A stretch of 64,000 bases of DNA from Acidimicrobiales bacterium (GCA_020629635.1 JAHDCX010000005.1:94525-158524), one strand, 5' to 3'; shown: positions 51,201 to 63,305, numbered from the stretch's first letter. Notes: generated by a model not told the origin, from the letters alone. A program made the numbers and translations.

Positions 51201-52435
51201 TCGTCCTGCGGCGTCAACGCATTCCAGAAGGCCGCCGAACCATTCGCCACGTTGTCCGCATCGTCGAGACCGGTCTGCACGTCGGCCGCAGAGATCCACA
51301 TCGCGACCTGGCCGGTTACGACGTACACACCCTTGCGCTTCTCGCCATCGTTGAACAGGCGCTCCACACCCTCGTTCGGCGTCACCCCGTCAGCCATCGT
51401 GGCCGGATAGGTCAACGTGTCATGGCCGGTGACCGTCAACGTCCGGAAGGGATACCCCGGCGTCGTGTTCGGTGTGCCACACGCCCACGTGCCAACCGTG
51501 ATCGGCCACTCATCCGAGCTGGCGTCATCGAACGAGCCACACACGTTGCGGCTGATCCCTGCCGACGTCATGTGGGCCGCCGACGCGAACTCTGCGGTTG
51601 CGGGAAAGCCCCAGGCGTGATCGTTGATCGTGAGCGGTACGGCAGCGTTGATCGGTCCCATGCCGGTCATCGCCGGCCCGTTCACCGAGTAGTCGATCAA
51701 CCCGACCGGGAACACCCCGATGTAGCCCTCCACACCTTCATGCATGAACGGGCCGTACGTCGTCGCCTCGCCCTTGATCCAATCCGCGACCGGCGCTTCC
51801 GAGACGGTGAGGAGCTGGTCGAGCCCGTCGGTGACACCGGTTGCGTCGGCCGCCGTCGTGAGCGTGGCCGCGACGTCGAAGGTCTTCGAGTCGTTCTCGA
51901 ACCCGATCGACGCGACGGGACGGATCGCGCCGTTGCTGCCCTCGACCTGGTCGCCGAGGTGACATTCGAGCGTTTGCGGGTTCGGGTACGACGAGAGCGT
52001 GGCGTCGCAGCCGGCGACCATGCCGGTCGAGTCCGGCTCCCACTGGGAGTGTGCAGGGAGGACGACGGTCAGCACGACCGCCTCGGCGGCCTCCTCGTTG
52101 ATGTTCCAATCGATCCGCAGCGCGTAGGTGTCGTACGTCTTGACGACGTTGTTCTGCGCGCCGGCGTCGAGTCCGGGTGTGTGGGGCTCGGGCTCGGCGC
52201 CGGTCGCCGTCACCGATCCGGCCGGGTCGGTGTCGAACGCGCCGGTGTTGCCGGTCTCGGTTCCGTCGTAGAGGACGGTGATGAGCACCTCGTTCTGCGA
52301 GGCGCCGGCCGCCAAGGACAGCGGGGCGAGCACGGTTGCGACGAGACACAACACGACAAACGAGCCGAGCTGTCGCCAGCTCCGAGAACGAACTTCTGTG
52401 ACCTCGTTCGAGGTACGACCAACCATTGCGGCCAT
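45293..52435 (-). CDS. Giant surface protein with DUF11 and SdrD-type repeats, IAFTG anchor
   Basis: About 2,380 residues; ATG 52435 with GAAGGTGGT upstream. Signal peptide (LGSFVVLCLVATVLAPLSLA). Residues 45-860 are a unique region. From about 860 there are DUF11-type repeats, each opening with a YDLALTKT-like strand (near 1258, 1460, 1628, 1827 and 2182) and joined by Asp-rich linkers ending GDEDDHD. An SdrD B-type domain lies at about 2013-2150 (VNDVNNDGTNATDGSEAPIE, EYTFGDLPAGDYIVGI). The end is AIAFTG, a membrane helix and TRRREMV, a sortase-type wall anchor. Asp-rich linkers suggest calcium binding. A stalk or adhesin role is inferred. Third in a likely unit after the 58.5-kb protein and DddP-like genes. 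Confidence 0.82.
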   Translation of the reverse strand: MAAMVGRTSNEVTEVRSRSWRQLGSFVVLCLVATVLAPLSLAAGASQNEVLITVLYDGTETGNTGAFDTDPAGSVTATGAEPEPHTPGLDAGAQNNVVKTYDTYALRIDWNINEEAAEAVVLTVVLPAHSQWEPDSTGMVAGCDATLSSYPNPQTLECHLGDQVEGSNGAIRPVASIGFENDSKTFDVAATLTTAADATGVTDGLDQLLTVSEAPVADWIKGEATTYGPFMHEGVEGYIGVFPVGLIDYSVNGPAMTGMGPINAAVPLTINDHAWGFPATAEFASAAHMTSAGISRNVCGSFDDASSDEWPITVGTWACGTPNTTPGYPFRTLTVTGHDTLTYPATMADGVTPNEGVERLFNDGEKRKGVYVVTGQVAMWISAADVQTGLDDADNVANGSAAFWNALTPQDESVTITDEADVAPDQIAGSTGTTPEIATEGGNPPANNTRGMFFGTSASGGSPGASISHDINFRPGPLQLIETGAFGSPRVGFDSRDVAEGGLLALPGQDLAYNAYAFDGAPMVDRLGRTPRGATVTIAGTVATNSTALTSLYDAPISGCFAFDPAHYVLTEMPAAIPVTKIAGAVNTQRPHQVTGGYTTPSNAGPLAHVVTGEAQGATGDYHAGQQSAFGGDVGPYSFTVEFTDAPVHYHSGSSFGVEHDGLTCDNADAGPSGWVDASDAAALAATFDADGDREYEGITKARVRITQRFSWADGPNDYDNRHGFRVWFQAKVRSDVGVSNNDSELMALASHTFGDVDPVTGASDMVPYIGAAPTHCLPWGQWSWTRLPTTADPNTDPAAWNDLATTTGWCNHQYKDDGVDSFDEATDLVDWDNGSGHTGISRPGPEPRQLDGWYMSSGAMIFIVGAELGLVKENVDGLTDVKDNGELVQFRIRPSIIGSSLEALTNVRLEDPIPVNYEFVRVVQQPATGTGCALVGTVLRCQFSEPNPTVDSDADLPPGLPGGWEDELIIEVRVQNAIANPSYPTQITNTATIRSDGLGPWDGTDFDGTIGAAAKAKANSASSYMPLPADEGAILKNVDTLDGACDSHPTIEPMPAGWDGRCSTIGHDDNMSFVLSLTNEGNTEFTDIQVIDVFPHNADAAEPASGTNIQGGSPSTLGDGRTPESDYTGTLAYVSMAGVSNAPGLVTLVSGDLPLTISRDPLVSVDGAAPNTWCANPGDTTPVIGTGTCPATADKVTATYSKIDGPVAPGATMELRLTLDSEDSTCGDHWTNTFGARVDQILLPIRSNDVTVMVECEYDLALTKTIDPAFTPGADWITDGTTTVPFVIEVTNQGDPVEDFDITDYVDTAVWTFDVADNPDGNTAGTGTGAGLPFTWDVTDPAKPVASIDGRFDDGDTLQIPVVLTVKSLSAGDLINTAEISYFDSDGDPSNGDSDPDNANNPSSGPLADVDSTPDDTDATGDGEDPDANMVDDDITGDALDADAPGDEDDHDSAVVPVYDLELVKVAATPAMDWSVTPPTASFEITVTNQGNSDVHHVAVTEYAPAGLTYDATATAAAWTANSTTGVVDNNPTFDIAGPISAGDSVTFAVVYQMTDLGQAPFTNAAEISSFDDNAILSDTPGPFVVDLDSTPDSDNDDDVVDQFVADGDDVEGDEDDHDIAVVSPYDLALTKTLASMDSPLLPDGTVTMHLTVTNQAAPVEMVEITDHLDPTLWSGFDATLNPGGAVDASSTAASAFAFGWSATDPANPVATIAPVTPGDTIGFGETIVIPVTVRVAAGFDPANGPLVNTAEVSNFDNDGDPGNGDASDGTITDHDSATDGIDGGSADGPTAGEDPDGAMVDDDISGDANAGGDEDDHDAVLIPIMDLALRKTLDPATAFPVLQGDQVTFFVEVINQGSVDVTDPTVIDYVDPALWNAFDVAANVSGTSTGAATLPYTWAQNANGQDGDLTITGTLAPGENAIVPVTLTVAPSADLEALANTAELTGGTATVDDDGDPATPPVTITNPDGSPVVDVDSTADSTNDDPMTDDVIDGSAGDEDDHDTATVEPPTYSLGGQIVNDVNNDGTNATDGSEAPIEGVVVHLFVDADGDGQPDDLDGDGVIDANDALATATTGPDGEYTFGDLPAGDYIVGIAPENFDPNGALEGWMPADTASADADDDVDDVNDGTACGCSDGYVFAGPVTLDDTEPTGETGPEVDPNTADSLSNSTVDFGFWQPIFDLSLAKALADGQTTSVTVGDAVTFTITVTNEGDVAAANVEVVDSLPSSMTLNDSDWMLSGSDAVTTIDGPIAAGESASVDITVTIVSAGTLENTAGLGDSEPVDANGEPLVMPNGETVPDQDILGGNLDGAQAGGGSGGDDGVSVAGVTAINPPSSAPAAIAFTGRETNTGLGIGIGLLWMGVLILAAEKLTRRREMV

Positions 52436-52548
52436 TGCGGGACCACCTTCACTAGGGCGCGGGACCCACATCCATCGGCCGCGACGTTCGTGAAGATGAG
52501 AAAAACTTTGGCCGACCGGGCAATTTCACCCAGACCGGGTCGCTCGCC

Positions 52549-53748
52549 TCAGAGCAGGAGGCTCTGCTCCCACGGGTAGGTGGTCAGCACCTCGCACCCG
52601 TCGTCGGTGACGAGCACCTGTTGCTCGAGCTTGACGCCGTCGCGCTCGCCGACCGCACCGATGTAGCTCTCGATGCACAGCACCATGCCGGCGGCGAGTT
52701 CGTCGTCGTAGCGGTTCTCGCCACGGAAGACGTGGTCGATGCGGGGGTACTCGTCGCACATGCCCACGGCGTGAACAACACACGTGTACGCCTGCTCGTG
52801 GAACGCTTCGGGCGTGACGAAGGCCTTCTGTTGGAACTCGCGCAGGGTGATGCCGGGTGCGACGAGGCCGATGTTGTGCTCGACCTCGGCGACGGCGAGC
52901 GAGTACAGCTCACGCTGACGTCTGGTGGGTGTCCCGGGCCCGCAGAAAAGCGTGCGCGACACGTCAGCGAAATAGCCACCCGGTCCGACCATGTCGGTGT
53001 CGAAGGCGACGAGGTCGCCCGCCTCGACGCGGCGGTCGGTCGCCTCCTGGAGCCACGGGTTCGTTCGAGGCCCCGATGCCAGCATGCGCCCGTCATGCCA
53101 GTCGCCGTCGTTGCCCATGTTCGTCTGGACGAGCAACGCGAACAGCTCGTTCTCCGTGACACCGGGACGAAGCGCCGCAGCGACTCGGCCGATCGCGTGC
53201 TCAGCCACCTCGACCGCCCAGCGAATGCACGTGATCTCGTCTTCGGACTTGATGAGGCGGGCCCGCTCCGTCACCGGCATGCCGTCGACCACGTCGACAC
53301 CGCGATCGAGAAGTGCCCGGGTCACCGACGGGTTGATGTACTCGAGCCCGACTCGGCGACGGGTCGCACCGATCTCGTCGAGGTACCGCACGATGTCGTC
53401 GGCGAGCGCCACCGACGCATCCTCCATCACCTCTCCCCCGTCGAAGTAGCTGAGGGCGCGTGCCGGGCGGGTCTCGTCGACTCCGCTGATGTCGCCATAG
53501 GCGCCGTGCGCGATGGTCGGCCCGTCGGCGGCAAAGAAGATGTAGGTGGTCGGCGTGCGCGACTGGAACAGCATGTAGCTGCGGTAGTCGAGCGCGTACC
53601 GGAGCGACACGGGGTTGTGGATCAGCACCATGTCGAGCTCGCGCTCGATGAGTTGTTGGCGGAGCCGGCCGGTCCGGTAGGCGTGGAGGCGATCGTGGTC
53701 GACGTGCGGCCGCTCGGTCTCGAGACGCACCGGGGGGAGAGCGCTCAT
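52549..53748 (-). CDS. dddP: DddP-type M24-fold enzyme, probable DMSP lyase
   Basis: 399 residues, pita-bread (M24) fold. Metal ligands in order: Asp250, Asp252, Asp262, His326, Glu360, Glu375. Asp332 (GMCDEYP) and Tyr321 match in spacing the catalytic Asp377 and substrate-binding Tyr366 that I recall from Ruegeria DddP; its ligands 295, 297, 307, 371, 406 and 421 fit with a constant offset of 45-46. DddP cleaves dimethylsulfoniopropionate to dimethyl sulfide and acrylate. Alternatively this is a Xaa-Pro aminopeptidase or creatinase relative. The ATG follows GAGG and lies 14 bases after the upstream giant protein, so it is cotranscribed with it. No acrylate-degrading gene is seen nearby. Confidence 0.65.
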   Translation of the reverse strand: MSALPPVRLETERPHVDHDRLHAYRTGRLRQQLIERELDMVLIHNPVSLRYALDYRSYMLFQSRTPTTYIFFAADGPTIAHGAYGDISGVDETRPARALSYFDGGEVMEDASVALADDIVRYLDEIGATRRRVGLEYINPSVTRALLDRGVDVVDGMPVTERARLIKSEDEITCIRWAVEVAEHAIGRVAAALRPGVTENELFALLVQTNMGNDGDWHDGRMLASGPRTNPWLQEATDRRVEAGDLVAFDTDMVGPGGYFADVSRTLFCGPGTPTRRQRELYSLAVAEVEHNIGLVAPGITLREFQQKAFVTPEAFHEQAYTCVVHAVGMCDEYPRIDHVFRGENRYDDELAAGMVLCIESYIGAVGERDGVKLEQQVLVTDDGCEVLTTYPWEQSLLL

Positions 53749-53762
53749 GACCTCACATGATG

Positions 53763-56700
53763 TCAGTAGTAGTAGACGACGTCATCCTCGCGACGACGCC
53801 CTGCGCCGAGGAAGCCGCCACCAACAGCCATCAACACGATGGCGGCCAGCACCGCGGGGAACGCCTCGCGGCCGGTCAGCGCCAGACCCGGGCTGGTCGT
53901 GATCCGAAGCTGCACTCGATCGTGGTCGTCCTCGTCGGTTCCGGCACGGCCGTCGCCAGCCGTGTCGTCGTCGGTGTCGAACCGATCGGCGTTGGAGGAA
54001 TCGGGTGTGGAGTCGACGTCGGGCAACGCCGCGCCGTTGGGCATGAGGATCGAGGCGCCGTTGACGTCGACCGGGTTCACGTCCGCGATCTCCGCGAAGT
54101 TGTCGATCGCGGGCGGCGCATCGCTGTCGACCCGGAACGTGATGTCGACGGTGGTCGTCTCGCCGGCGGCGACCGTGTCTGGCAGCGTGATCCGTGCCGT
54201 GCCGTCGCCGTTGTTCGTCCAGTCCGGGTCGGTGAGGGTCAGACCCTCCGGCAGGTAGTTGACGATCTCGATGTCGTCGGCGTCGACCGTGCCCTGATTG
54301 GTCACGGTGATCCGGAACGTGACCGTGTCGCCGGTCTCGACCTGTGCGGAGTTCGAGCCATCGTCGAGTTGGATCACGAGCGCCAGATCGAGCTCGGGCT
54401 GCCAGAAGCCGAAGTCAACCGTCAGGTTCTCCTGGTCGTCGGCGGTCACCGCGTCGTTGTCCGGTTCTTCTCCCGTCGGTTCTCCATCGCCCAAGCTGAT
54501 CGGCCCGGACCACACGTGTCCGTGGGGTCCCGGTGCCCCGTTGTCGTCGAGGTCGACGTCGGTGTTCGGATCGGTCTCGGTCGGATCTGACGACAGCCAC
54601 CCGAAGAGCGGACCGCTCTCCGCCCACTCGCTCGGTGGGATGCCGACGACGTAGGTGCCGATCGGGAGGTCGTCAAAGAGGTAGTAGCCGTTCGCGTCGG
54701 TCTCGACGGACTCGACGGCGTCGTCCGCGTCGACGACGCCGTCGTTGTTCGTGTCGTCGGGTTGACCGTCGCCGTCGGTGTCTGCGTACAGGTTCACCGT
54801 GACTCCGGCGATCCCGGACTCGCCGGCATCGATCTGACCGTCGTTGTCGAGGTCTGCCCAGACCTGGTTGCCGATGCTGTGGACCGGGATCATCGTGACG
54901 ACGACCTCGGTGTCGTGGTCGTCTTCGTCATCGGGGGTGGCGATCGGGTCACCGGATCCGTCGACGTCGTGATCGATGTCGTTGTGGCTGTTGCGCGGGT
55001 CGGTCGGGTCGACGCCGACGGTCTGGTCGATCGGGTCGTCGATCAACGTCGAGTCGGGGGTCGAGTCTCGATCGAGCAGATCGTCGCCGCCCGGCCCGTC
55101 GAGCATCTGGGAGATCTCGGCGCCGTTCACGTACGCAGCTCGGTTCGGGTCGGTGATCGCGAAGACGACGTCGAACGTGATCTCTTCACCGGGCTCGAGG
55201 ACATCGATCCCGACGACGTGGTCTGGCCCCGACGGACCGAGGTCGGTGATCGTTGGCGCAGCGCCGAAGAGCCCGTCGACCGACGTCGTGCCGGCGATCG
55301 ACTGAACGGTGAGACCGGTGGGCACCGCGTCGGTGATCTCGATGTCGTGGACGGCGATGGCGCCCTGATTCTTGACGGTGATGTCGAAGGAGATCGTGGG
55401 GAGCGTGCCGCTCGTGTCGATGAGGTAGGGCTGGCCGGCGCTGCGGGTCTTGATCAACGCGAGGTCGGCGATGGGCAGGGTTGCGATGTCGTGGTCGTCT
55501 TCGTCGCCGCCAGCGATTCCGTCCCCGGAGATCTCGTCGTCCACGAGCGCCTGGCCGTTGGTCTCGCCGGCGTTCGACCCATCGGTGGCGTCTGCGGTCG
55601 AGTCGACGTCGGCGAGTGGAGTGCCGTTGCTCGTTGGCGTGTCGGAGTCGCCGTTCGCTTCGATCGCATCGATGTCCCATTCGGAGATCTCGGCTCGGTT
55701 CTCGACCTCGGTGATGCCGGCGGCGAGCGGTGCCGCGATGCGCAGCGTGATGGGCACGACCACGGTCTCTCCGGCGAACAGCGAGAGGCTTGGGTGGGGC
55801 GAGGTCTGACCGACGCTCGCCTCGACCGGCGGGTCGGTCAGTGCCGCTCCGCGGATCTCGACGGCCGGTGCCGTTGGATCGGTCCCGTCCCAGCGGTACA
55901 CGAAGGCGTTGGCTGCGGTCCCTCCCGCGACGGGGGTGAAGGTGGTCGCGTTGAGCGCCGCGTCGAAGGGTTCGAAGAGCGTCGGATCGATGTAGTCGGT
56001 CACGGCGATGTACTCGACCGGGCCGATCCCCTGGTTCGTGACGGTGAGCTCGAAGGTGACCGTTCCTTTCGAGGCATCGGTGGAGTCGATCGTCTTTGCG
56101 AGCGCGAGGTCGTGTTCGATCGAGAACCCGGCGTCGTAGGAGTGGTTGACCTCGCCGACATCGAGCGGTGTCGTCGTGATCGTTCGCGTGCCCGGCGCCA
56201 TGTCCGAGTCGACTCGATCGGTCGCGTCCTGCGTTGCGTCCTGTCCGGTCGGGAAGAGGTCACCGGGGGTCACGCCGGCGGGCAGGTTGGTGGCGGCGCT
56301 TGCGTCGATGGTGATCGTGTAGGACTCGCCGTGGGTCAGGCCATCGGCAGAGGTGGCTTCCCACCGACCGTCGGGGCCCGTCGTGACCTGGATCGGTCCG
56401 GACAACGAACCTCCGGTGATGGTGATGACGACATTGCCGAGCGGGTGCTCTCCAGGGTCCTGGATCCCGTCATTGTCGAGGTCGAGCCAGACGTAGTCGC
56501 CGAGCGCGACCGGGATGAAGCAGCCTTCGACGTCGCCGATGCCGGCAGCCTTGCCTGCCTGCCCGAAGCCGGAACCGACATAGAGGTCGTAGCCCGCCAC
56601 GCCTTCGCCGGTCTGGGTGTCGAGCCAACCGAGTCCGCCTGCGCCGAACGACGTGAGCGGGTCCATGGCGGAGAAAACGATCTCGTCGCTGAAGGGTCGT

Positions 56701-58502
56701 GCGTAGAGGCCGCCGTGGGACGTCTCGTTGTGCTGTCCAGTGAAACCACCGGTGATGTCGTAGGAGTCGTCGCCGTACCATTCGGCCGCCGCGTACGGTC
56801 CGCCGTGGAAGTCGAAGTCGGTCGGGACGGCGCCGATGGGGTTGGGGAAGCGGGCGGTCGAGTCGCAGCCCGCCTCGCCTTCGACGGCGAGGTTCGGGTT
56901 GGCGGGGTCGCCGCCCACGTTGCAGACGTGGAGGATCTCTCCGGCCGTCCAGTATTGGTAGAGCTCGGTGTCGGGTGAGTCCGGGCCGTAGTTCTTGTTG
57001 CCTTGCATGTGGCCATGCCGGTCGACGAAGCCGAGGACGAGGCTTCCGTCGTCGAGGACTTCGATGTCGGAGAGGATCGGCTGACTGTCGTGGATCAGGA
57101 CGAACTCGTCGGAGAACGACGGGTCGTGCACGACTTCGGGCGGGAAGGCGTCGTCCCATGGCAGGAAGCTGCCGTTCGGATTGCACACGTTGGTGCCGCC
57201 GCAGCCGTGGGCGTAGCTCATGGGCACCGAGACGACGGGGCTGGCGTTGGCGCCACCGCCGATTGGGACCGGTACGACGTGTGCTTCGAGATGTGGGTGC
57301 GGGAAGGTGTCGCGCGGAATCGCCGAGTTCTGTCCAGTACAGATGACGCCGACGTAGGCGGTGGCTTCGTCGATCGCGGTGACGCCGAAGATGGTGTAGT
57401 CGTCGGGGTTGGCGGTATCGGCACAACCGGGGTTCGTGACGGGTACGGAGCGGACGAAGGTGGGGTCGGCTCCTCCGGGAACGCCGGTGGCGTCGTAGAC
57501 CATGAGCGAGCGGCCACCGGGCCCGGTGTCGAGATTCGTGGCGAGGAGGTATCGGCCGCTGGGCGTGACGTCGATGTCGCCGATGCCGCGCTTGCCGACG
57601 AGGCCGTAGGCCTCGCTGTCGTAGGCCGGGTCGTCGGCTTCGCCGAGGTCACGGGTGATGTCGGCCCCGAAGGACGGGGGTGAACCGGCGAGCGTGTCGA
57701 GCGAGACCGACGACCAGACGCCGGTCGGATAGGTCGCCCAATAGAGCCCGTCGATGCCCTCGGCCCCAAGACCGCTGTGTCGCCGAAGGAACGACGACGA
57801 GTAGAGGATCGAGTTCCATTCGTCGTAGGCCAGGCCCCACACCGATCCGAGTTGGCCTTCGGCGGGGCCGTTCTTCGTGCCGAACTTCTCGACAGAGCCC
57901 GACCGGTCGTAGTTGAGTCCGACCACGACATCTTGTGCGAGTCCGGCGGTGTAGACGCCCTCGACGAAGCACGTGGCGAACAGCTTGCCGTCGGCGACGT
58001 TGGGGTTGTCCGCGAAGCCGGTGCCGGTCGTCGGGCATTCTGACGGCGGGATCACACCGAAGTCGAGTTTGGTGCTTCCGGCGGCGGCGAAGACAACCGA
58101 CGACGACGAGTTGGGTCCGTCGAATGTCTCGGTCCATCCGTCGGCGAGGTCACCCGACGCGAGCGAGAACTCGACGCGGAACTCGTGTCCGACGAGGGAG
58201 GTGACGTCGGCCGACCAGGTGACGCCTCCGGCGGCGGACGAGATGACGGCGGCGACGCTCGCCCCTGCACTGTCGTGCACGGTGACCGTGATACCTGCCG
58301 GCGGGTAGAGCGGGTCGGTGTCGGCGAACGTCTCGCCGGCATCGATCGTGCCGTCTCGGTCGAAGTCGACGAAGAGCGTGCCGCTGAGCGGTGCATCGCC
58401 GGGGGCGCCGACGGCGGTCGATCCGCCGGGAAGCACGAGTGTGGCGGCGATGAGCGCGAGCGAAGCCCAAACCGAGAGCAAGCGTCGAAGCAGTTGTGCC
58501 AT
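53763..58502 (-). CDS. Giant surface protein with propeller-like, SdrD and DUF11 domains, LALTG anchor
   Basis: About 1,579 residues; ATG 58502 with GGAG eight bases upstream. Signal peptide ([17 protein letters not shown]). An SdrD-like opening ([20 protein letters not shown]) is followed by a 500-residue region rich in GGDxxV and YDVTPSG-like turns, probably a beta-propeller (about 160-665). Then SdrD ([20 protein letters not shown]), DUF11 units near 796, 1013 and 1370, another SdrD near 1206, and the anchor [19 protein letters not shown] ending [11 protein letters not shown]. The three C-terminal Tyr are odd for a sorting signal. First gene of the unit with the DddP-like enzyme and the second giant protein. 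Confidence 0.82.
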   Translation of the reverse strand: MAQLLRRLLSVWASLALIAATLVLPGGSTAVGAPGDAPLSGTLFVDFDRDGTIDAGETFADTDPLYPPAGITVTVHDSAGASVAAVISSAAGGVTWSADVTSLVGHEFRVEFSLASGDLADGWTETFDGPNSSSSVVFAAAGSTKLDFGVIPPSECPTTGTGFADNPNVADGKLFATCFVEGVYTAGLAQDVVVGLNYDRSGSVEKFGTKNGPAEGQLGSVWGLAYDEWNSILYSSSFLRRHSGLGAEGIDGLYWATYPTGVWSSVSLDTLAGSPPSFGADITRDLGEADDPAYDSEAYGLVGKRGIGDIDVTPSGRYLLATNLDTGPGGRSLMVYDATGVPGGADPTFVRSVPVTNPGCADTANPDDYTIFGVTAIDEATAYVGVICTGQNSAIPRDTFPHPHLEAHVVPVPIGGGANASPVVSVPMSYAHGCGGTNVCNPNGSFLPWDDAFPPEVVHDPSFSDEFVLIHDSQPILSDIEVLDDGSLVLGFVDRHGHMQGNKNYGPDSPDTELYQYWTAGEILHVCNVGGDPANPNLAVEGEAGCDSTARFPNPIGAVPTDFDFHGGPYAAAEWYGDDSYDITGGFTGQHNETSHGGLYARPFSDEIVFSAMDPLTSFGAGGLGWLDTQTGEGVAGYDLYVGSGFGQAGKAAGIGDVEGCFIPVALGDYVWLDLDNDGIQDPGEHPLGNVVITITGGSLSGPIQVTTGPDGRWEATSADGLTHGESYTITIDASAATNLPAGVTPGDLFPTGQDATQDATDRVDSDMAPGTRTITTTPLDVGEVNHSYDAGFSIEHDLALAKTIDSTDASKGTVTFELTVTNQGIGPVEYIAVTDYIDPTLFEPFDAALNATTFTPVAGGTAANAFVYRWDGTDPTAPAVEIRGAALTDPPVEASVGQTSPHPSLSLFAGETVVVPITLRIAAPLAAGITEVENRAEISEWDIDAIEANGDSDTPTSNGTPLADVDSTADATDGSNAGETNGQALVDDEISGDGIAGGDEDDHDIATLPIADLALIKTRSAGQPYLIDTSGTLPTISFDITVKNQGAIAVHDIEITDAVPTGLTVQSIAGTTSVDGLFGAAPTITDLGPSGPDHVVGIDVLEPGEEITFDVVFAITDPNRAAYVNGAEISQMLDGPGGDDLLDRDSTPDSTLIDDPIDQTVGVDPTDPRNSHNDIDHDVDGSGDPIATPDDEDDHDTEVVVTMIPVHSIGNQVWADLDNDGQIDAGESGIAGVTVNLYADTDGDGQPDDTNNDGVVDADDAVESVETDANGYYLFDDLPIGTYVVGIPPSEWAESGPLFGWLSSDPTETDPNTDVDLDDNGAPGPHGHVWSGPISLGDGEPTGEEPDNDAVTADDQENLTVDFGFWQPELDLALVIQLDDGSNSAQVETGDTVTFRITVTNQGTVDADDIEIVNYLPEGLTLTDPDWTNNGDGTARITLPDTVAAGETTTVDITFRVDSDAPPAIDNFAEIADVNPVDVNGASILMPNGAALPDVDSTPDSSNADRFDTDDDTAGDGRAGTDEDDHDRVQLRITTSPGLALTGREAFPAVLAAIVLMAVGGGFLGAGRRREDDVVYYY

Positions 58503-58598
58503 GGCGGGACTCCAAGACGACCGATGAACGCGGTTCCATCGGCGCCTGGGCACTGACCATGAGGGCCGCGACGTATCCACGTTGGCCCCAACAAACTC

Positions 58599-61248
<2,650 letters not shown>

Positions 61249-61287
61249 TCCACACGCTGCCGGCAACGGCTCCTGAAGGGTTGCACA

Positions 61288-61317
61288 CGCCCCTCGCACC
61301 TCCGGGTGCGGGGGGCG
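61288..61317 (+). terminator. katG terminator hairpin
   Basis: Arms CGCCCCTCGCACC (61288-61300) and GGTGCGGGGGGCG (61305-61317) pair over 13 positions with one G-T wobble and a TCCG loop, 39 bases after the katG stop. Confidence 0.7.
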
Positions 61318-61390
61318 TTGCGCGTCCCATCACTTCGGGGTCAGACACCAACGTGACGGGTCAGCCAATGGTTGTTGGCTTTATCCCGGT

Positions 61391-62941
61391 TCAGTGGAAG
61401 AGGGCCGTCATGATCTCGGGACGCCAGTCACCCGGTCCGCGGCGGGCACCCATTTCGTCGTTGAGGGTGAAGTAGGCCCATCCCGCGTCGTGGGCTTCGG
61501 CGGCTTGGCGAACGGTGCGGGTCCAGGCGGTCCGTGACGCGGGGTCGGTCGGGTCGCCGTCGACCGAGAGCGTGCCGAACTCGCCGATGTAGAGGCCGAC
61601 GCCACGAGCTGCGGCCCACGCTGCGGCACCGCCGATGAGGTTCTCGATGGCGTCGGCGTTGGTGACGATCAGCTCGTCGCAGCGATCGCCGGTGCACAGG
61701 GCCAAGCGATCGATCCGAACCGTCGTTGCGCCCGAGACCGCCTGGATGGCGAGCCGCTCGACGTCTCCGCACGAAGTGAGATCCACTGTCGCTTCCGCCG
61801 TCGTGGGCAGGTCGATGATCTGCGCGTTCGGAAGGTCGAAGTTGCAGAGAATGACGGCATCGAGGGCACGGTCCAGCTCGATCATCAGGCGGTCATGCGG
61901 TCGCGGCTGATCGGCTCCGAGGGCAAGAGCTGTCCAGTCTTCGTCGAAGCGGACCGTCATCGCGGGACGACCCGTGTCGGTCGTCGGGGTTCGCTCGGTC
62001 CCCCACGACAGGTCGACCCAGTCGTGGGCCAGGGCGGCGTCGTCGGGGTTCCAGACGATACCGGTCGGTGGCAACGGGTCGACCCAGACGGCGCCCTGGT
62101 GGGTGAAATCCGCCGGGTCGTAGGTGTGGATTGTGGCGACGATGTTCGGATCGGCAGGGAGCTCGAGGTCGGGGAGACGGCTGGCGTGGTTGTAGCTGAC
62201 CGGTCCGATGATGATGGTGCGCTCCGGGTTGGTCTGGCGGATGCGGCGGACGGCGTCGGCGGCGAGTTCGTTCCAGAGGTCGGGGCGCTCGTCGAAGACG
62301 CCGACAGGTTCGTTGAGCAGTTCGAAGACGACGTCGTGTGGTTCTTCGCGATACCGATCGGCGAGCTGGTCCCAGATGGCGAAGAAGTGGTCTCGTTCGC
62401 CGATCGGGTCGGCGTCGAGCTCTTCGAAGAAGTGCACGTCGAGCACGATCGCCAGTCCGTTGGCTCGGGCCAGGCGGACGAGCTCGTCGACTTCTCCGGC
62501 GAATGCGGGATCGATGGTGTGCTCGGGCGCCGGACCAGTGTGTGCGCTCCACCGGATCGGGACCCGGACGTGGTCGAATCCCTGTGCCGCGATGTCGGCG
62601 AAGTCCGAGGCCAGGATCGGCGCACCCCACTCCCCCCGAGGTGCGACTTCGAAGTCTCCCGCGATGTTCATGCCGCGGCGCAGCCTCGGCTGATCGACCC
62701 CGGGCGAGGGCGGCTGCGTGGGCGTTCGGTCGGCGATGCCCGGCGCAAGGTCTGCGGTCGGCTCGGCGGCGAGCGCCACCCCGCCGGGCGCCATGGTGGT
62801 CGTGTCCGGCGTGGTTGCCGGAACCGGGTCGGGCGACGTGCTCTCGAGTTGGGTGGGAGCGGACTCTCCATCGAGAAGGAGCGGTGCACCGGCGAGTCCG
62901 AGGAGGACCACGAGGGCAAGATTCTGGAACGCGGAGCTCAT
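61391..62941 (-). CDS. Secreted GH5-type glycoside hydrolase with internal insertion
   Basis: 516 residues from ATG 62941. Signal peptide (LALVVLLGLAGAPLLLDG), a Thr/Pro-rich linker of about 60, then a GH5 TIM barrel: MNIAGDFEV, VRVPIRWSAH, LDVHFF, the acid/base Glu in FELLNEP (about residue 211), and the nucleophile Glu in YIGEFG (about 454). Between strands 6 and 7, about 120 residues (TVRFDEDWTALALGAD to VRIDRLALCTGDRC) form a beta-rich insert resembling a small carbohydrate-binding module. It probably hydrolyses beta-1,4-glucan or a related glycan outside the cell. Some other clan GH-A family cannot be excluded. Confidence 0.8.
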   Translation of the reverse strand: MSSAFQNLALVVLLGLAGAPLLLDGESAPTQLESTSPDPVPATTPDTTTMAPGGVALAAEPTADLAPGIADRTPTQPPSPGVDQPRLRRGMNIAGDFEVAPRGEWGAPILASDFADIAAQGFDHVRVPIRWSAHTGPAPEHTIDPAFAGEVDELVRLARANGLAIVLDVHFFEELDADPIGERDHFFAIWDQLADRYREEPHDVVFELLNEPVGVFDERPDLWNELAADAVRRIRQTNPERTIIIGPVSYNHASRLPDLELPADPNIVATIHTYDPADFTHQGAVWVDPLPPTGIVWNPDDAALAHDWVDLSWGTERTPTTDTGRPAMTVRFDEDWTALALGADQPRPHDRLMIELDRALDAVILCNFDLPNAQIIDLPTTAEATVDLTSCGDVERLAIQAVSGATTVRIDRLALCTGDRCDELIVTNADAIENLIGGAAAWAAARGVGLYIGEFGTLSVDGDPTDPASRTAWTRTVRQAAEAHDAGWAYFTLNDEMGARRGPGDWRPEIMTALFH

Positions 62942-63305
62942 GGGTTCGACGGTACGGATGCGAGACCCACCCAACCGGACGTCAACCGGACGACGTCCCG
63001 ACGATTGCGGCGAATCAGGGAGTCAGCCATGACCCGAAATCGGAGTCCGGTACGGGGCACGAACCCGACGAACGCGGCCCCGGTTTGAGTCCCCAACCAG
63101 GCCAAGAAAATTGTTTGCACGTGCGCCCAGGCCTGTTTGAGGGGCAGCATTCCTTGTTGACCAGCTACCTGCAGCCCTCCGTGAACGACGAGAACCCCCG
63201 GACACTGCGGAGAAGTGTCGGCCTCCGCAGTGCCGGAAGGTCACGTCGTCTTTGGAATCAGTTCTTGCGGCATCGAGCGCTCGGCGACGCCGATGCCGAC
63301 GATCG
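62942..63305. other. 364-base intergenic region
   Basis: It lies between two minus-strand genes. It contains the hairpin at 63203-63232 and, nearer 62941, the GH5 promoter. No coding frame is convincing. Confidence 0.45.
63203..63232 (-). terminator. Terminator hairpin of the 63.3-kb surface protein
   Basis: Perfect arms CACTGCGGAG (63203-63212) and CTCCGCAGTG (63223-63232), extended by CCGG on each side past one bulged A. It lies 74 bases after the minus-strand stop at 63306. Confidence 0.6.

Noticed and set aside
45293..58502. Repeated Asp-rich segments as a possible CRISPR array or tandem non-coding repeat
   Set aside because: The repeats are in-frame protein linkers (GDEDDHD) with diverged DNA and irregular spacing of hundreds of bases.
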